A stretch of DNA of 64,000 bases from Paenilisteria riparia FSL S10-1204 (GTDB lineage Bacteria; Bacillota; Bacilli; Lactobacillales; Listeriaceae): contig NZ_AODL01000004.1 in NCBI RefSeq assembly GCF_000525995.1, positions 124,001 through 188,000 on the forward strand, given 5' to 3'. Below are positions 25,831 through 36,089 of the stretch, piece after piece. Under the pieces are notes generated by a model. That model saw only the letters and a program-made list of their open reading frames with translations, was not told where the DNA came from and ran no database searches. Numbering within the stretch: position 1 is the stretch's first letter; the number at the start of each line of letters is the position of its first letter. A program made the translations under genes and the position numbers.

Positions 25831-26928
25831 ATGACTGAACTAACAGAGCTAAAGAAAACGCCTATTTATTCGCTATATGAGAAGTATGGCGCGAAGACAA
25901 TTGACTTTGGTGGTTGGGATTTGCCAGTGCAATTTCAAGGGATTAAAGCCGAGCATGAGGCTGTGAGAACAAATGCTGGGTTATTTGATGTGTCTCATAT
26001 GGGTGAAGTGACTGTGAAAGGGACAGGTAGCTTAGATTTCCTACAGAAAATGTTATCTAATGACATTTCTAAATTGAAGCCCGGTAAAGCGCAATACAAT
26101 GTTATGTGTTATGAAACTGGTGGTGTTGTAGACGATTTAGTAGTGTACATGATTGCGGAGAACGATTATTTATTAGTTGTTAACGCGGCGAATACAGATA
26201 AAGACTATGAATGGCTAGCAGAACATGCAACGGATGATGTAAACGTTCAGAATGTATCTTTAGAATATGGTCAATTGGCATTACAAGGACCTAATGCCGA
26301 AGCGGTTTTAGCAAAGTTAACAGACGCGGATTTAGGAGCACTTGGGTTCTTCGGTTTTGTGGATAATGTAGAAGTTGCAGGAGTCCAAGCCTTGATTTCT
26401 AGGTCAGGATATACTGGTGAGGATGGTTTTGAAATTTATACAAAAGCAGCAGATACGCCAGTGGTTTGGGAGGCAATTCTGAAAGAGGATGCACTTCCAA
26501 TTGGTCTTGGAGCGCGTGATACATTGCGTTTTGAAGCGAATTTAGCACTTTACGGTCAGGAGCTTTCCAAAGATATTTCACCACTGGAAGCAGGCGTTGG
26601 CTTTGCGGTAAAACTTCAAAAAGAAGCCGATTTCCTAGGTAAAAAAGCATTGATCGCTCAAAAAGAAGCTGGTCTAACTCGTAAATCAGTAGGTATCGAG
26701 CTTATTGATCGCGGTATTCCAAGACACGATTACAAAGTCTTTGCAGGGGATAAAGAAATCGGTATTGTGACAAGCGGCACCCAATCTCCAACGCTTGGCA
26801 AAAATTTAGGTTTAGCATTAATTGATATTGATTACACAGCGCTAGGAAGTCTTGTTGAAGTGGAAGTTCGTAATAAGAAGTTACAAGCAAAAGTAGTTCC
26901 AACCCCATTTTATAAACGCGCGAAATAA
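25831..26928 (+). CDS. gcvT: Glycine cleavage system T protein (aminomethyltransferase)
   Basis: GcvT transfers the methylene group from lipoylated H protein to THF and releases ammonia. The 365-residue protein begins with [21 protein letters not shown], contains the folate-site region DVSHMGEV and the [15 protein letters not shown] motif, and ends with the small C-terminal barrel ([13 protein letters not shown]). A GGAGGAG site lies seven bases before the ATG. It is first in a riboswitch-controlled operon. Confidence 0.96.
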   Translation: MTELTELKKTPIYSLYEKYGAKTIDFGGWDLPVQFQGIKAEHEAVRTNAGLFDVSHMGEVTVKGTGSLDFLQKMLSNDISKLKPGKAQYNVMCYETGGVVDDLVVYMIAENDYLLVVNAANTDKDYEWLAEHATDDVNVQNVSLEYGQLALQGPNAEAVLAKLTDADLGALGFFGFVDNVEVAGVQALISRSGYTGEDGFEIYTKAADTPVVWEAILKEDALPIGLGARDTLRFEANLALYGQELSKDISPLEAGVGFAVKLQKEADFLGKKALIAQKEAGLTRKSVGIELIDRGIPRHDYKVFAGDKEIGIVTSGTQSPTLGKNLGLALIDIDYTALGSLVEVEVRNKKLQAKVVPTPFYKRAK

Positions 26929-26944
26929 TGAGGAGGATATAGAT

Positions 26945-28291
26945 ATGGCGAAACATCGTTTTTTACCAATGACGGAGCAAGATGAAAAGGACATGCTAGA
27001 CACGATTGGAGTGGCTTCTATTGACGAACTTTTTACGGATATTCCGGAGTCGATTCGTTTTAATCGGGAGTATAACTTAAAACCAGCAAAATCTGAGCCA
27101 GCCTTACTAAAAGAGCTCGCTCGCATGGCTGCAAAAAATGCGGATTCAGTGGCGTATTCTTCCTTTTTAGGGGCAGGAGTTTACGATCATTATGTACCAA
27201 CCGTTGTGGATAGTGTTATTTCACGGTCTGAGTTTTACACGGCTTACACGCCTTATCAGCCAGAAATTTCGCAAGGAGAGTTGCAAGCGATTTTCGAATT
27301 TCAAACGATGATTGCTGAAATTACAGGCATGGACTTGGCGAACTCTTCCATGTATGATGGCGGAACTTCACTAGCAGAAGCCGCAATGCTTGCAAGTGCT
27401 CACACAAAACGCAAAAAAATCTTGATTTCAAAAGCGGTGCACCCAGAATCCCGGAATGTCGTGAGAACCTACGCATCTGGCCAACATATTGATGTAATTG
27501 AAATTGATGAGAAGGACGGCGTGACGGATTTAGCGGTTTTACAATCGCAAATGGATGATTCTGTTGCTGCAGTTATCGTGCAGTATCCGAACTTTTATGG
27601 ACAAGTTGAAGCATTACAAGAAATTGCGCCACTTGCTCACGATAATAAAGCTCTGTTTGTTGTTTCCAGCAATCCATTAGCGCTTGGAGCTTTGACGCCA
27701 CCAGGTAAATTTGGAGCAGATATCGTTGTCGGTGATACACAAGTATTCGGGATTTCCGAAGCGTTTGGTGGACCTCACTGTGGCTATTTTGCAGTGAATT
27801 CGAAATTAACGCGTAAAGTACCAGGACGCCTTGTGGGGGAAACGGTTGATGAAAACGGAAAACGCGGGTATGTACTTACATTGCAAGCTCGTGAGCAACA
27901 TATTCGTCGTGATAAAGCAACATCTAATATTTGTTCTAACCAAGCATTGAATGCGTTAGCTTCTTCTGTAGCTATGAGTGCGCTTGGGAAACAGGGAATC
28001 ACTGAAATGGCGCAACAAAACGTTGATAAATCTCATTTTGCTAAGAAAGCTTTCCGAGACAAAGGTTTTGAAGTAATTCTAGGCGATGCGTTCTTCAATG
28101 AGTTTGTCGTGAAATTATCGAAACCAGTGAAAGAGGTAAACTTGGAGTTGCTGGAACAGGGCATTATCGGGGGATATGATTTAGGTATTTACGAAGAAAA
28201 ATATGCGAATCATATGCTCGTTGCAGTGACAGAAATGCGTACAAAAGAAGAAATTGAAACGTTTGTAACAAGTTTGGAGGGTGCAAAATGA
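26945..28291 (+). CDS. gcvPA: Glycine dehydrogenase (decarboxylating), subunit 1
   Basis: This is the N-terminal half of the P protein, split into two genes in Firmicutes. The 448-residue product carries [25 protein letters not shown] and the [13 protein letters not shown] region typical of GcvPA. It lacks the pyridoxal lysine, which is in the partner subunit. It starts 16 bases after gcvT and its stop overlaps the gcvPB start by four bases, so the two subunits are translationally coupled. Confidence 0.96.
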   Translation: MAKHRFLPMTEQDEKDMLDTIGVASIDELFTDIPESIRFNREYNLKPAKSEPALLKELARMAAKNADSVAYSSFLGAGVYDHYVPTVVDSVISRSEFYTAYTPYQPEISQGELQAIFEFQTMIAEITGMDLANSSMYDGGTSLAEAAMLASAHTKRKKILISKAVHPESRNVVRTYASGQHIDVIEIDEKDGVTDLAVLQSQMDDSVAAVIVQYPNFYGQVEALQEIAPLAHDNKALFVVSSNPLALGALTPPGKFGADIVVGDTQVFGISEAFGGPHCGYFAVNSKLTRKVPGRLVGETVDENGKRGYVLTLQAREQHIRRDKATSNICSNQALNALASSVAMSALGKQGITEMAQQNVDKSHFAKKAFRDKGFEVILGDAFFNEFVVKLSKPVKEVNLELLEQGIIGGYDLGIYEEKYANHMLVAVTEMRTKEEIETFVTSLEGAK

Positions 28292-29772
28292 ATAATAGCG
28301 AAACAATGCCATTAGTATTTGAGCGATCCGTTCCTGGTCGTGTTGGTTACAGCCTGCCTGAGCGCGATGTACCAGAAGTGGATTTAAACGATTTATTCGG
28401 CGCAGCGTATGTTAGAGAGACACCTCCAGCTTTGCCTGAACTAAGTGAATTAGAGTTAATGCGTCACTATACAACCTTGTCGAACCATAATTTTGGCGTA
28501 GATTCAGGATTCTACCCACTAGGTTCTTGTACGATGAAATACAATCCAAAAATTAATGAAAAAGTAGCGCGTTTCCCTGGATTCGCCAATGTTCACCCGT
28601 ACCAACCAGAAGAATCTGTGCAAGGTGCGATGGAATTACTATACGATTTGCAAGAAAGTCTTGTGGAGATTACAGGAATGGATGAAGTTACACTACAACC
28701 AGCTGCCGGTGCACATGGCGAGTGGACTGCCTTAATGTTAATTCGTGCTTTCCATGAAGCGAATGGCGATCATCATCGGACAAAAGTTATCATTCCAGAT
28801 TCTGCGCACGGTACGAACCCTGCGTCAGCTTCTGTGGCTGGTTTTGACATCATCACTGTGAAATCAAATGACAAAGGTCTTGTAGACATTGATGACTTGA
28901 AAAATGTTGTCGGTGATGACACTGCAGCGCTTATGTTAACCAATCCGAATACGTTGGGTCTTTTTGAAGCGGAAATCGTTGAAATGGCGGATATTGTTCA
29001 TACAGCTGGCGGGAAATTATACTATGATGGTGCGAACTTAAACGCTATTATGGCAAAAGTACGTCCTGGAGATATGGGCTTTGATGCTGTGCATTTGAAT
29101 TTGCATAAAACATTTACTGGCCCTCATGGTGGTGGTGGACCTGGATCTGGCCCGATTGGTGTTAAGAAAGACTTGATTCCGTTCTTGCCGACACCAGTTT
29201 TGACAAAGAAAGAGGATAAATATACGTTTGATTACAATTATCCGCAGTCTATTGGTCGCGTTAAGCCATATTATGGTAATTTCGGCATTAATGTTCGTGC
29301 TTATACGTATATCCGTACGATGGGTCCTGATGGTTTGAAGAAAGTGACGGAGTATGCTGTATTAAATGCGAATTACATGATGCGACGCTTAGAGCAGGCG
29401 TATGATTTACCATTTGATCAAATTTGTAAACATGAATTTGTGTTATCTGGTAAGCGTCAGAAACAGCTGGGCGTCAGAACATTGGATATCGCGAAGCGTC
29501 TGTTAGACCATAATTTCCACCCACCAACAGTCTACTTCCCGCTCATTGTGGAAGAGGCGATTATGATTGAACCGACAGAAACCGAGTCGAAAGAAACCTT
29601 AGACGAGTTCATCGACGTTATGCTTAAGATTGCAAAAGAAGCAGAGGATAACCCAGAAATCGTACAAGAAGCCCCATACAATACGTATGTGAAGCGTTTA
29701 GATGAAACGAGAGCTGCAAGAAAACCAGTTTTACGTTATCAAGAAAAAATAGAAGATGAAGTAACCAACTAA
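28288..29772 (+). CDS. gcvPB: Glycine dehydrogenase (decarboxylating), subunit 2
   Basis: GcvPB is the catalytic half of the P protein and decarboxylates glycine with pyridoxal phosphate. The 494-residue protein has the PLP lysine K274 in [17 protein letters not shown], a strong family signature, and SCTMKYNPK near residue 80. Its last part includes the [10 protein letters not shown] helix. It ends the operon. The H protein and lipoyl genes are not in this window. Confidence 0.96.
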   Translation: MNNSETMPLVFERSVPGRVGYSLPERDVPEVDLNDLFGAAYVRETPPALPELSELELMRHYTTLSNHNFGVDSGFYPLGSCTMKYNPKINEKVARFPGFANVHPYQPEESVQGAMELLYDLQESLVEITGMDEVTLQPAAGAHGEWTALMLIRAFHEANGDHHRTKVIIPDSAHGTNPASASVAGFDIITVKSNDKGLVDIDDLKNVVGDDTAALMLTNPNTLGLFEAEIVEMADIVHTAGGKLYYDGANLNAIMAKVRPGDMGFDAVHLNLHKTFTGPHGGGGPGSGPIGVKKDLIPFLPTPVLTKKEDKYTFDYNYPQSIGRVKPYYGNFGINVRAYTYIRTMGPDGLKKVTEYAVLNANYMMRRLEQAYDLPFDQICKHEFVLSGKRQKQLGVRTLDIAKRLLDHNFHPPTVYFPLIVEEAIMIEPTETESKETLDEFIDVMLKIAKEAEDNPEIVQEAPYNTYVKRLDETRAARKPVLRYQEKIEDEVTN

Positions 29773-29776
29773 AAAA

Positions 29777-29820
29777 GACGCTGAGTCTCCCTGTCTCATT
29801 CGGGAATGCTCAGCGTCTCT
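29777..29820. terminator. Bidirectional terminator between gcvPB and the pentapeptide gene
   Basis: GACGCTGAG (29777-29785) pairs with CTCAGCGTC (29809-29817), flanked by an A6 run on the left and T-rich bases on the right. Confidence 0.75.
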
Positions 29821-29822
29821 AT

Positions 29823-30464
29823 TTATTCATCTTCCACAATCGCTAAACCAAGGGCTCTCGCAAAACTAAGCGCTTGTTCAGAAGTTACACGACAACCACG
29901 CAGTTTATCTAGCGACACCATCATGTTATCGAAATGATTGGCGCTTAAATCAATGTTTTCCATCGCCACATTTGAAAAATTGGCTTCATCCAATTCGCAT
30001 CCGATGATTTCCGAATTTTTTAGTTCTGATTCATAGAAATCTGCATTACGAAGCGAACAATCTGTCCATTCAACATGCTTGAATTTCGTGAACCCAAGGG
30101 AACTCATGGTCATTAAGCAGTTCTGGAAAATTGTATTATGGATAATCGAATCCGATAAATCAGCGCCAGTCAACTTACAATCAATGAATTGGCAACGATG
30201 AATGACCGCCGTATTGAACAGAACATTAGAAAGGTCACACTTTTCAAAAATAACATCTGTCAACTCGATGTTCGGAAATTCCTTCGTAACAAAATGCACA
30301 TTGCGCATAATGACTTGGTCTAAAACAATGCGTTCCATTGGGTCGGGGTTGAAATCTTGGTTTTCGATTAAAACCTCACGTAAATAAACTTCCTCAGATA
30401 GCCAGTCTGGGTCAAATGTAGCTAGTTGTGGTGGCATTTTCGGTTGTTGGATTTTCTTTGCCAT
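29823..30464 (-). CDS. Pentapeptide-repeat protein
   Basis: The 213-residue protein is mostly a pentapeptide-repeat helix, with A(D/N)LXX-like repeats such as CDLSNVLFN, CKLTGADLSDS, CSLRNADFYESELKNSEI and CELDEANFSNVAMENIDLS between about residues 55 and 185. A short head (about 1-35) and a non-repeat C-terminal helix follow, a layout shared with Qnr-type and other soluble pentapeptide proteins. I chose the second ATG (30464), eight bases after AAAGGAG; the first lies too close. It lies between the gcv operon and a rhodanese gene. A DNA-mimic role as in Qnr is possible, but not shown by the sequence. Confidence 0.85.
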   Translation of the reverse strand: MAKKIQQPKMPPQLATFDPDWLSEEVYLREVLIENQDFNPDPMERIVLDQVIMRNVHFVTKEFPNIELTDVIFEKCDLSNVLFNTAVIHRCQFIDCKLTGADLSDSIIHNTIFQNCLMTMSSLGFTKFKHVEWTDCSLRNADFYESELKNSEIIGCELDEANFSNVAMENIDLSANHFDNMMVSLDKLRGCRVTSEQALSFARALGLAIVEDE

Positions 30465-30481
30465 ATACATTCTCCTTTAGA

Positions 30482-30518
30482 AAAACCACCAGGCCGCATT
30501 GCTCTAGTGGTTTTTTAA
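30482..30518 (-). terminator. Terminator of the rhodanese gene
   Basis: On the minus strand AAAAACCAC-TA pairs with GTGGTTTTT around a GC-rich loop, directly after the yqhL stop. Confidence 0.65.
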
Positions 30519-30521
30519 TTA

Positions 30522-30911
30522 TTATTTGGATTTCGTTTTTCCTGTCCACTTCTTGTAGCCGCCTTTTAGTTGGAACAAGTTGCGGTAGCCATTCTTATAA
30601 AGCAGGATAGCTGCGCGGTTGCTTCGTTGGGCGCTTTGACAGTATAAGTAAACGGGTAAGTCTTGGCGAATTTCTGCTTTACGAGCTTTCATTTGAGACA
30701 TCGGGATGTTGCGTGCTCCTAAAATATGTCCTGCATCGAACTCGTTTGGTTCGCGAACATCAATTAGTTGCGCTTTCCGATAATCTTTCTTAAATTCTTC
30801 CTCTGTTAAAATGGTCAATGCTTTTCTTCTCATCATGAATTGATACAATTCATAGCCTAGCAATACAAGCAAAATCGCGATTGCTAAAACCCAACTCCAG
30901 TCAATATTCAA
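30522..30911 (-). CDS. yqhL: Membrane-anchored rhodanese-domain protein (YqhL-like)
   Basis: The 129-residue product has an N-terminal membrane helix (about 5-22, WVLAIAILLVLLGYELYQF) and a single rhodanese domain with LIDVREPNEFDAGHI and the active-site loop YCQSAQRSNRA, whose Cys is at the position of the sulfur-carrying residue. Its position near gcvPB matches yqhL of Bacillus. The substrate is unknown; single-domain rhodaneses move sulfane sulfur between proteins. Confidence 0.88.
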   Translation of the reverse strand: MNIDWSWVLAIAILLVLLGYELYQFMMRRKALTILTEEEFKKDYRKAQLIDVREPNEFDAGHILGARNIPMSQMKARKAEIRQDLPVYLYCQSAQRSNRAAILLYKNGYRNLFQLKGGYKKWTGKTKSK

Positions 30912-30957
30912 GCTGATATACCCCTTTCAAATATCTATTTCCAATTACTATTATAAC

Positions 30958-31233
30958 TTATTTCTTCTTTCCATCAATGACTTTCAGCGAAGTTTTACGT
31001 TTTTTTCTAGTTGGTTGCTGTTTGGCGCGCAATTTCTGCGATTGTTTCACGGCTGCTTGGTACTTATCGTCCTTCCGTGGTTTAGTGCTAAAAAACCGAA
31101 AGACAAGCCAGATGAGGAGAATCACAATAACAGAAACGATAACGCTACTCAAAATGCTCTTAAACCCAACTGTAAAAATACCGATGACCGCCAAAATTGC
31201 TAAAATGTACACCCAAATCGGGAATTTACGCAT
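30958..31233 (-). CDS. Small membrane protein, YqhP/SA1362-like
   Basis: The 91-residue product has two membrane helices (about 7-25 and 29-48), then a highly basic tail (many Lys/Arg, ending KVIDGKKK). By position beside yqhQ and by this layout it resembles the YqhP/SA1362 family of unknown function. A GAGGTGG ribosome site precedes the ATG nine bases after the yqhQ stop, so it is the second gene of a yqhQ-yqhP pair. Confidence 0.75.
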   Translation of the reverse strand: MRKFPIWVYILAILAVIGIFTVGFKSILSSVIVSVIVILLIWLVFRFFSTKPRKDDKYQAAVKQSQKLRAKQQPTRKKRKTSLKVIDGKKK

Positions 31234-31242
31234 CTTGCCACC

Positions 31243-32202
31243 TCACTCAAGTAATTCTAAATTTTCCGGAAGTATAGCTTCTTTGCTTGTTTGTTCTACG
31301 CGATGTAATCCTTGGAACGAAGCAATCGCAACTTCTACTTGATCATCTTGCGGTTCTTTCGTTGTTAATAATTGTAGCCATAGCCCTGGCACGCCTAAGT
31401 ATTTCAAAATAGGAATGTTACGGCATTTGTTCGTTAGTTGCAATACTTCAAAGGCAACGCCGAGTACGACAGGAATAAGTAAAATCCGATTCACAACGCG
31501 CACCCAAAGGGGATCAGTTGGGACGAGCATATAAATGAACATACCGACAATGACTGTAAATAGAATAAAGCTAGAGCCGCAACGATAGTGTAAGCGGGAT
31601 CTGCTTTGCACGTTGGCAACCGTTAGTTCCAGGTCCGCTTCATAGCAATTAATGACTTTATGTTCGGCGCCATGATATTGGAAAACGCGTTTTATAATTG
31701 GGGTTTGCGAAACGGCGAAGATATAGCCGAGCAAAAGAATTAACTTAAACAATGTCTCCAACATGATTTGTCCCATATCGCCAGAAACGAGCGGGCGGAA
31801 CAAGTTGGCTATGAAAACGGGAATTAGCGTCATAACAAATTTGGCGAAAATAAAGGAAAGTACACCGACAACGGCGACGCCAAGCCACATAGCTAATTTC
31901 GATTCTTTTTTCTCGATTTTTACATTCTCTACTTCGTCTTGCGGATCTTCATCATAACGATCTGTTGCGAAAGTAAGATGTTTGGAACCGATAGCGCTTG
32001 ATTCCACTAGGGCAACGATGCCGCGGATGAATGGGATACGTTTTAATGTTTGTACCCACGCAGGAGGATTTTTTGTTAAATAGAAGTATTCGATGGAGCC
32101 GTCTTTTCGTCTAATTGCTGTCACAGTTTCTTTTCTACCGCCAAACATGACACCTTCGACAACTGCCTGTCCTCCATATATTCCTTTTGTCTGTTCACTC
32201 AA
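31243..32202 (-). CDS. yqhQ: DUF1385 membrane protein (YqhQ)
   Basis: The 319-residue protein matches the DUF1385/YqhQ family: the N-terminal IYGGQAVVEGVMFGG motif, several membrane helices (about 100-120, 130-150, 215-235 and 240-260), the YHGAEHKVINCYE motif with conserved His and Cys, and the RCGSSFI segment. Homologues are widespread in Firmicutes and have no settled function. The start is a TTG behind GGTGA. It is divergent from the pepQ-like gene. Confidence 0.88.
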   Translation of the reverse strand: MSEQTKGIYGGQAVVEGVMFGGRKETVTAIRRKDGSIEYFYLTKNPPAWVQTLKRIPFIRGIVALVESSAIGSKHLTFATDRYDEDPQDEVENVKIEKKESKLAMWLGVAVVGVLSFIFAKFVMTLIPVFIANLFRPLVSGDMGQIMLETLFKLILLLGYIFAVSQTPIIKRVFQYHGAEHKVINCYEADLELTVANVQSRSRLHYRCGSSFILFTVIVGMFIYMLVPTDPLWVRVVNRILLIPVVLGVAFEVLQLTNKCRNIPILKYLGVPGLWLQLLTTKEPQDDQVEVAIASFQGLHRVEQTSKEAILPENLELLE

Positions 32203-32368
32203 AATGGTTCACCAGCCTTATTTAATATACACCTGTTATTCTACGCTAATTTCATCCGTTCGTATAGTTTTTAACGCATAAAAAAAGTTATTTTATCGCA
32301 TTTATGATAGAATAGCAGTATTCGAGTGCAAATCATGATACATAATGATTTTTTTAGGAGGAATAAAA

Positions 32369-33430
32369 ATGACAAAACTAGCTAAAATTCAAGCAATACT
32401 TACGGATAAAAAAATGGATGCTATTCTAGTGACGAGTGATTACAATCGTCGCTACGTGGCGGATTTTACAGGAACGACTGGTATGGCTTTAATTACGCCA
32501 AATAAAGCGTTCTTCATCACGGATTTCCGTTATACGGAACAAGCAGCAAAACAAGCGGTGGGCTACGAAATACGCCAAAATAAAGGTCCGATTTTGGATA
32601 CGATAGAAGAAATTATTGTGGAACAAAAGCTGAAAACAGTCTTTTTCGAAGAAGCTTATGTGACTGTTGCTGAGCATAAATTAATGCAAAGTTCTTTTTC
32701 TGCGACACTGGAGCCGTTTAGCGACATCTTAGAAGATATGCGCAAAGTGAAGACGGCAGAAGAGCTTTCAGCAATTAAAACGGCGTGTGAGATTGCAGAC
32801 GCAGCGTTTACGCATATTTTAACGTTCATTAAACCTGGTTTAACAGAGCTTGAAGTTTCGAATGAATTAGAATTTTTCATGCGTAGAAACGGCGCTTCTG
32901 GCTCTTCGTTTGACACGATTGTTGCTTCTGGCGTACGTTCAGCACTGCCACACGGTGTTGCTTCTGACAAAATCATTGAAGTGGGCGATTTTGTAACGAT
33001 GGATTACGGTTGCTATTATAACGGTTATTGCTCTGACATGACGCGTACGATTGCGATTGGTGAACCGAGTGAGAAGCTAAAAGAAATTTACGCAATTACA
33101 CTTGAAGCACAATTAAAAGTTATCGATGCGCTAAGACCAGGTTTAACAGGCATTGAAGCAGATGCTATTGCTCGTAATCATATCGCTTCTAAAGGCTACG
33201 GTGAGGCATTTGGTCACTCACTTGGTCACGGCATTGGTTTAGAAATCCATGAGGGACCAAATCTTTCGATGAAGAGTCCTAATGTATTAGTGCCAGGAAA
33301 TGTCGTAACGGACGAGCCGGGTATTTATTTGCCAGGCATTGGCGGTGTGCGGATTGAAGATGATATTTTAATTACAGAAGCAGGCAATGAAGTCTTAACA
33401 CATTCTTCTAAAGAACTAATTATCCTATAG
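32369..33430 (+). CDS. Xaa-Pro aminopeptidase / prolidase family peptidase (M24B)
   Basis: The 353-residue protein is an M24B metallopeptidase, cutting Xaa-Pro bonds. The N-terminal creatinase-like domain (about 1-130) is followed by the pita-bread catalytic domain with metal ligands in VTMDYG, CSDMTRT, GHSLGHGIGLEIHE, TDEPGIY and GVRIEDD. I chose the ATG at 32369 behind AGGAGG; an upstream in-frame ATG lies before that site. Position before efp matches papA/yqhT of Bacillus; Listeria annotations also use pepQ. Confidence 0.93.
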   Translation: MTKLAKIQAILTDKKMDAILVTSDYNRRYVADFTGTTGMALITPNKAFFITDFRYTEQAAKQAVGYEIRQNKGPILDTIEEIIVEQKLKTVFFEEAYVTVAEHKLMQSSFSATLEPFSDILEDMRKVKTAEELSAIKTACEIADAAFTHILTFIKPGLTELEVSNELEFFMRRNGASGSSFDTIVASGVRSALPHGVASDKIIEVGDFVTMDYGCYYNGYCSDMTRTIAIGEPSEKLKEIYAITLEAQLKVIDALRPGLTGIEADAIARNHIASKGYGEAFGHSLGHGIGLEIHEGPNLSMKSPNVLVPGNVVTDEPGIYLPGIGGVRIEDDILITEAGNEVLTHSSKELIIL

Positions 33431-33501
33431 AATTGTATAATGATACGTTTTGTGGTTAAATAAGTAAGGATGAAACCAACTTAAAAGTAGGAGGAACAAA
33501 G

Positions 33502-34062
33502 ATGATTTCAGTAAACGATTTTAAAACAGGCTTAACGATTGAAGTTGATAACGGCATCTGGCGCGTGCTAGATTTCCAACATGTAAAACCAGGAAAAGGC
33601 GCGGCATTCGTTCGTTCAAAACTACGTAACTTACGTACTGGCGCGATTCAAGAAAAAACATTCCGTGGCGGTGAAAAAGTAGCCAAAGCACAAATTGATA
33701 ACCGTAAAATGCAATATTTATATGCAAGCGGTGACCAACACGTATTCATGGACACAGAATCTTACGAGCAAATCGAACTACCAGAAAAACAAATCGAGTA
33801 TGAATTGAAATTTTTGCGTGAAAATATGGAAGTGCAGATTGTTATGTACCAAGGAGAAACCATTGGTGTTGATCTTCCAAATACAGTAGAATTGAAAGTA
33901 GTAGCAACGGATCCAGGAATTAAAGGCGATACATCTTCTGGAGGTTCTAAACCAGCGACTCTTGAAACTGGTTTAGTTGTCAATGTTCCTTTCTTCGTTA
34001 ATGTGGATGATACATTGATAATTAACACAACAGAATCTTCTTACGTGTCACGTGCCCAATAA
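33502..34062 (+). CDS. efp: Translation elongation factor P
   Basis: EF-P relieves ribosome stalling at proline runs. The 186-residue protein has the three-barrel layout: KOW-like domain I with [14 protein letters not shown], whose loop lysine (about residue 32) is the site modified in this family, domain II from about 65, and domain III ending [14 protein letters not shown] lies seven to eight bases before the ATG. It follows the M24B peptidase, as in Bacillus, and ends at a terminator. Confidence 0.97.
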   Translation: MISVNDFKTGLTIEVDNGIWRVLDFQHVKPGKGAAFVRSKLRNLRTGAIQEKTFRGGEKVAKAQIDNRKMQYLYASGDQHVFMDTESYEQIELPEKQIEYELKFLRENMEVQIVMYQGETIGVDLPNTVELKVVATDPGIKGDTSSGGSKPATLETGLVVNVPFFVNVDDTLIINTTESSYVSRAQ

Positions 34063-34068
34063 ATAGAA

Positions 34069-34121
34069 ATAGTCTGTCAATTCTAGGCATAACAACAGGA
34101 ATTGACACGGCTATTTTTTTT
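34069..34121 (+). terminator. Terminator of efp
   Basis: TGTCAATTC (34075-34083) pairs with GAATTGACA (34099-34107), and outer AATAG/CTATT extend the stem; a T8 run follows. Confidence 0.8.
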
Positions 34122-34244
34122 GCAAAAAAAGGGGCTTAAACGGCGAGTTTCTTTTAAAAGTATGATACAATAATTAAGATGCGTGGCGAATGCATTTGAA
34201 CTTATATATAATGGATAGATGAATTTTAAGGAGTGTTTATAATA

Positions 34245-34709
34245 ATGTTTTCAATTAGCGAAATTAAGCAACTTGTGAAATTAGTGGATGAGTCTTCATT
34301 GACTGAGTTCGAATATGAAACAGAAAAAGGAAAAATCAAAATGAAAAAGGGTGGTGAACACGCCGTAGCGAACGTTCCAACAGCACCTGCAGTACAAGCC
34401 GTTCTTCCAGCGCCACAACAACCAGCAACAGAAGCACAAGTAGAAACGCCAGCACCAGTAGCAGAAGATTTACACATGATTACATCGCCAATGGTTGGAA
34501 CATTCTACAGTGCGCCAAATCCAGAAAGCCCAGATTTTGTGTCAGCAGGAGCCTCCGTAAACGAGAAAACAACGGTATGTATCATCGAAGCAATGAAATT
34601 ATTGAATGAAGTAGAAGCAGAAGTAAACGGGGAAATCGTCGAAGTACTTGCTTCTAATGGAGAATTAGTCGAATTTGGCCAACCGTTATTTAAAGTTAGA
34701 AAGAAATAA
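34245..34709 (+). CDS. accB: Biotin carboxyl carrier protein of acetyl-CoA carboxylase
   Basis: AccB carries biotin between the two half-reactions of acetyl-CoA carboxylase, the first step of fatty-acid synthesis. The 154-residue protein has an N-terminal helix, a Pro/Ala-rich linker (about 45-80) and a biotinyl domain with the biotin lysine K118 in EAMKL. I chose the ATG at 34245, twelve bases after AAGGAG, over the in-frame GTG at 34233 that overlaps that site. accC follows after 12 bases. Confidence 0.96.
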   Translation: MFSISEIKQLVKLVDESSLTEFEYETEKGKIKMKKGGEHAVANVPTAPAVQAVLPAPQQPATEAQVETPAPVAEDLHMITSPMVGTFYSAPNPESPDFVSAGASVNEKTTVCIIEAMKLLNEVEAEVNGEIVEVLASNGELVEFGQPLFKVRKK

Positions 34710-34721
34710 GGGGTAATTAAC

Positions 34722-36077
34722 ATGATAAAAAAAATACTGATTGCGAATCGAGGAGAAATTGCCGTTCGTATTATCCGTGCAGCAAAAGAGATGGACATAG
34801 AAACCGTTGCAATTTATTCTGAAGCAGATGCTGAGAGCTTACATATCCAACTCGCAGACGAAGCATACTGTGTGGGTCCCGCGTCATCTAAAGAGAGTTA
34901 TTTAAACATGTCGAATATTATCAGTGTCGCGATTTTAACAAACTGTGACGCAATTCATCCAGGTTACGGTTTCTTAGCGGAGAACGCTGATTTTGCAGAG
35001 CTATGTCAAGATTGCAATATTATTTTTATTGGGCCAAGTGCGAACGCGATTTCGCAAATGGGAACAAAAGACGTCGCTCGTGAAACAATGAAAAAAGCTG
35101 GCGTACCAGTTGTTCCAGGTTCTACAGGTATCATTAAAGATGTAGAAGAAGCAAAGAAATTAGCTAAGAAAATCGGCTATCCAGTCATCATTAAAGCAAC
35201 AGCTGGTGGTGGTGGTAAAGGTATCCGTGTCGCAGAGGACGAAGAAAAACTAGTTTCAGGCTTGCAAATCACGCAACAAGAAGCGGAAACAGCATTTGGC
35301 GATCCTGGTGTTTATATCGAGAAGTTTATTCAAGATTTCCGCCATGTCGAAATCCAAGTTTTAGCCGATAACTATGGTAATGCGATTCATCTAGGTGAAC
35401 GTGATTGCTCTATCCAACGCCGTTTGCAGAAATTAATTGAAGAAGCGCCATCTCCAGCACTTGATGAAAAAATGCGTCAAAAAATGGGGAAAGCTGCAGT
35501 CAAAGCTGCAAAAGCCGTGAAATATTCTGGCGCTGGAACAATCGAATTCATTTACGAGCCACATGAGAAATCGTTTTATTTTATGGAAATGAACACACGT
35601 GTGCAAGTGGAACATCCCGTGACAGAGTGGATTACAGGCATTGATATTGTGAAGCAACAAATCCTCGTTGCATCTGGTGAGCCCTTAGCAATCAAACAAG
35701 ACGATGTGAAGCTAACAGGCTGGGCGATTGAGTGTCGTATTAATGCCGAGAACCCAGAGAAGAACTTCATGCCAGCACCTGGTGAAATCAAGTTCTACTT
35801 ACCACCTGGTGGTAATGGTGTGCGCATTGATTCTGCGGCTTACCCGAACTACAAAATCCCACCATACTATGATTCCATGGTCGCAAAAGTGATTTGTTAT
35901 GGTGAAACGCGTGAAGAAGCTGTTACGAAAATGAAACGCGCGCTTGGTGAATTTGCTATTGAAGGGATACCAACAACGATTCCTTTCCATTTACGCGTAT
36001 TAGATCACGAAGTTTTCAAATCGGGAGACTTTAACACGAAATTCCTTGAAAAGTATGATGTAATGAATCAATCGTAA
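34722..36077 (+). CDS. accC: Biotin carboxylase subunit of acetyl-CoA carboxylase
   Basis: AccC carboxylates biotin with ATP and bicarbonate. The 451-residue protein has the usual order: Rossmann-like start KILIANRGEIAVRIIRAA, ATP-grasp domain with KATAGGGGKGIRV, the ERDCSIQRR motif, the MEMNTRVQVEHPVTE active-site loop, and a C-terminal domain. It is cotranscribed with accB and followed by asp23 after 12 bases. Confidence 0.97.
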   Translation: MIKKILIANRGEIAVRIIRAAKEMDIETVAIYSEADAESLHIQLADEAYCVGPASSKESYLNMSNIISVAILTNCDAIHPGYGFLAENADFAELCQDCNIIFIGPSANAISQMGTKDVARETMKKAGVPVVPGSTGIIKDVEEAKKLAKKIGYPVIIKATAGGGGKGIRVAEDEEKLVSGLQITQQEAETAFGDPGVYIEKFIQDFRHVEIQVLADNYGNAIHLGERDCSIQRRLQKLIEEAPSPALDEKMRQKMGKAAVKAAKAVKYSGAGTIEFIYEPHEKSFYFMEMNTRVQVEHPVTEWITGIDIVKQQILVASGEPLAIKQDDVKLTGWAIECRINAENPEKNFMPAPGEIKFYLPPGGNGVRIDSAAYPNYKIPPYYDSMVAKVICYGETREEAVTKMKRALGEFAIEGIPTTIPFHLRVLDHEVFKSGDFNTKFLEKYDVMNQS

Positions 36078-36089
36078 GGAGAGATGGTC

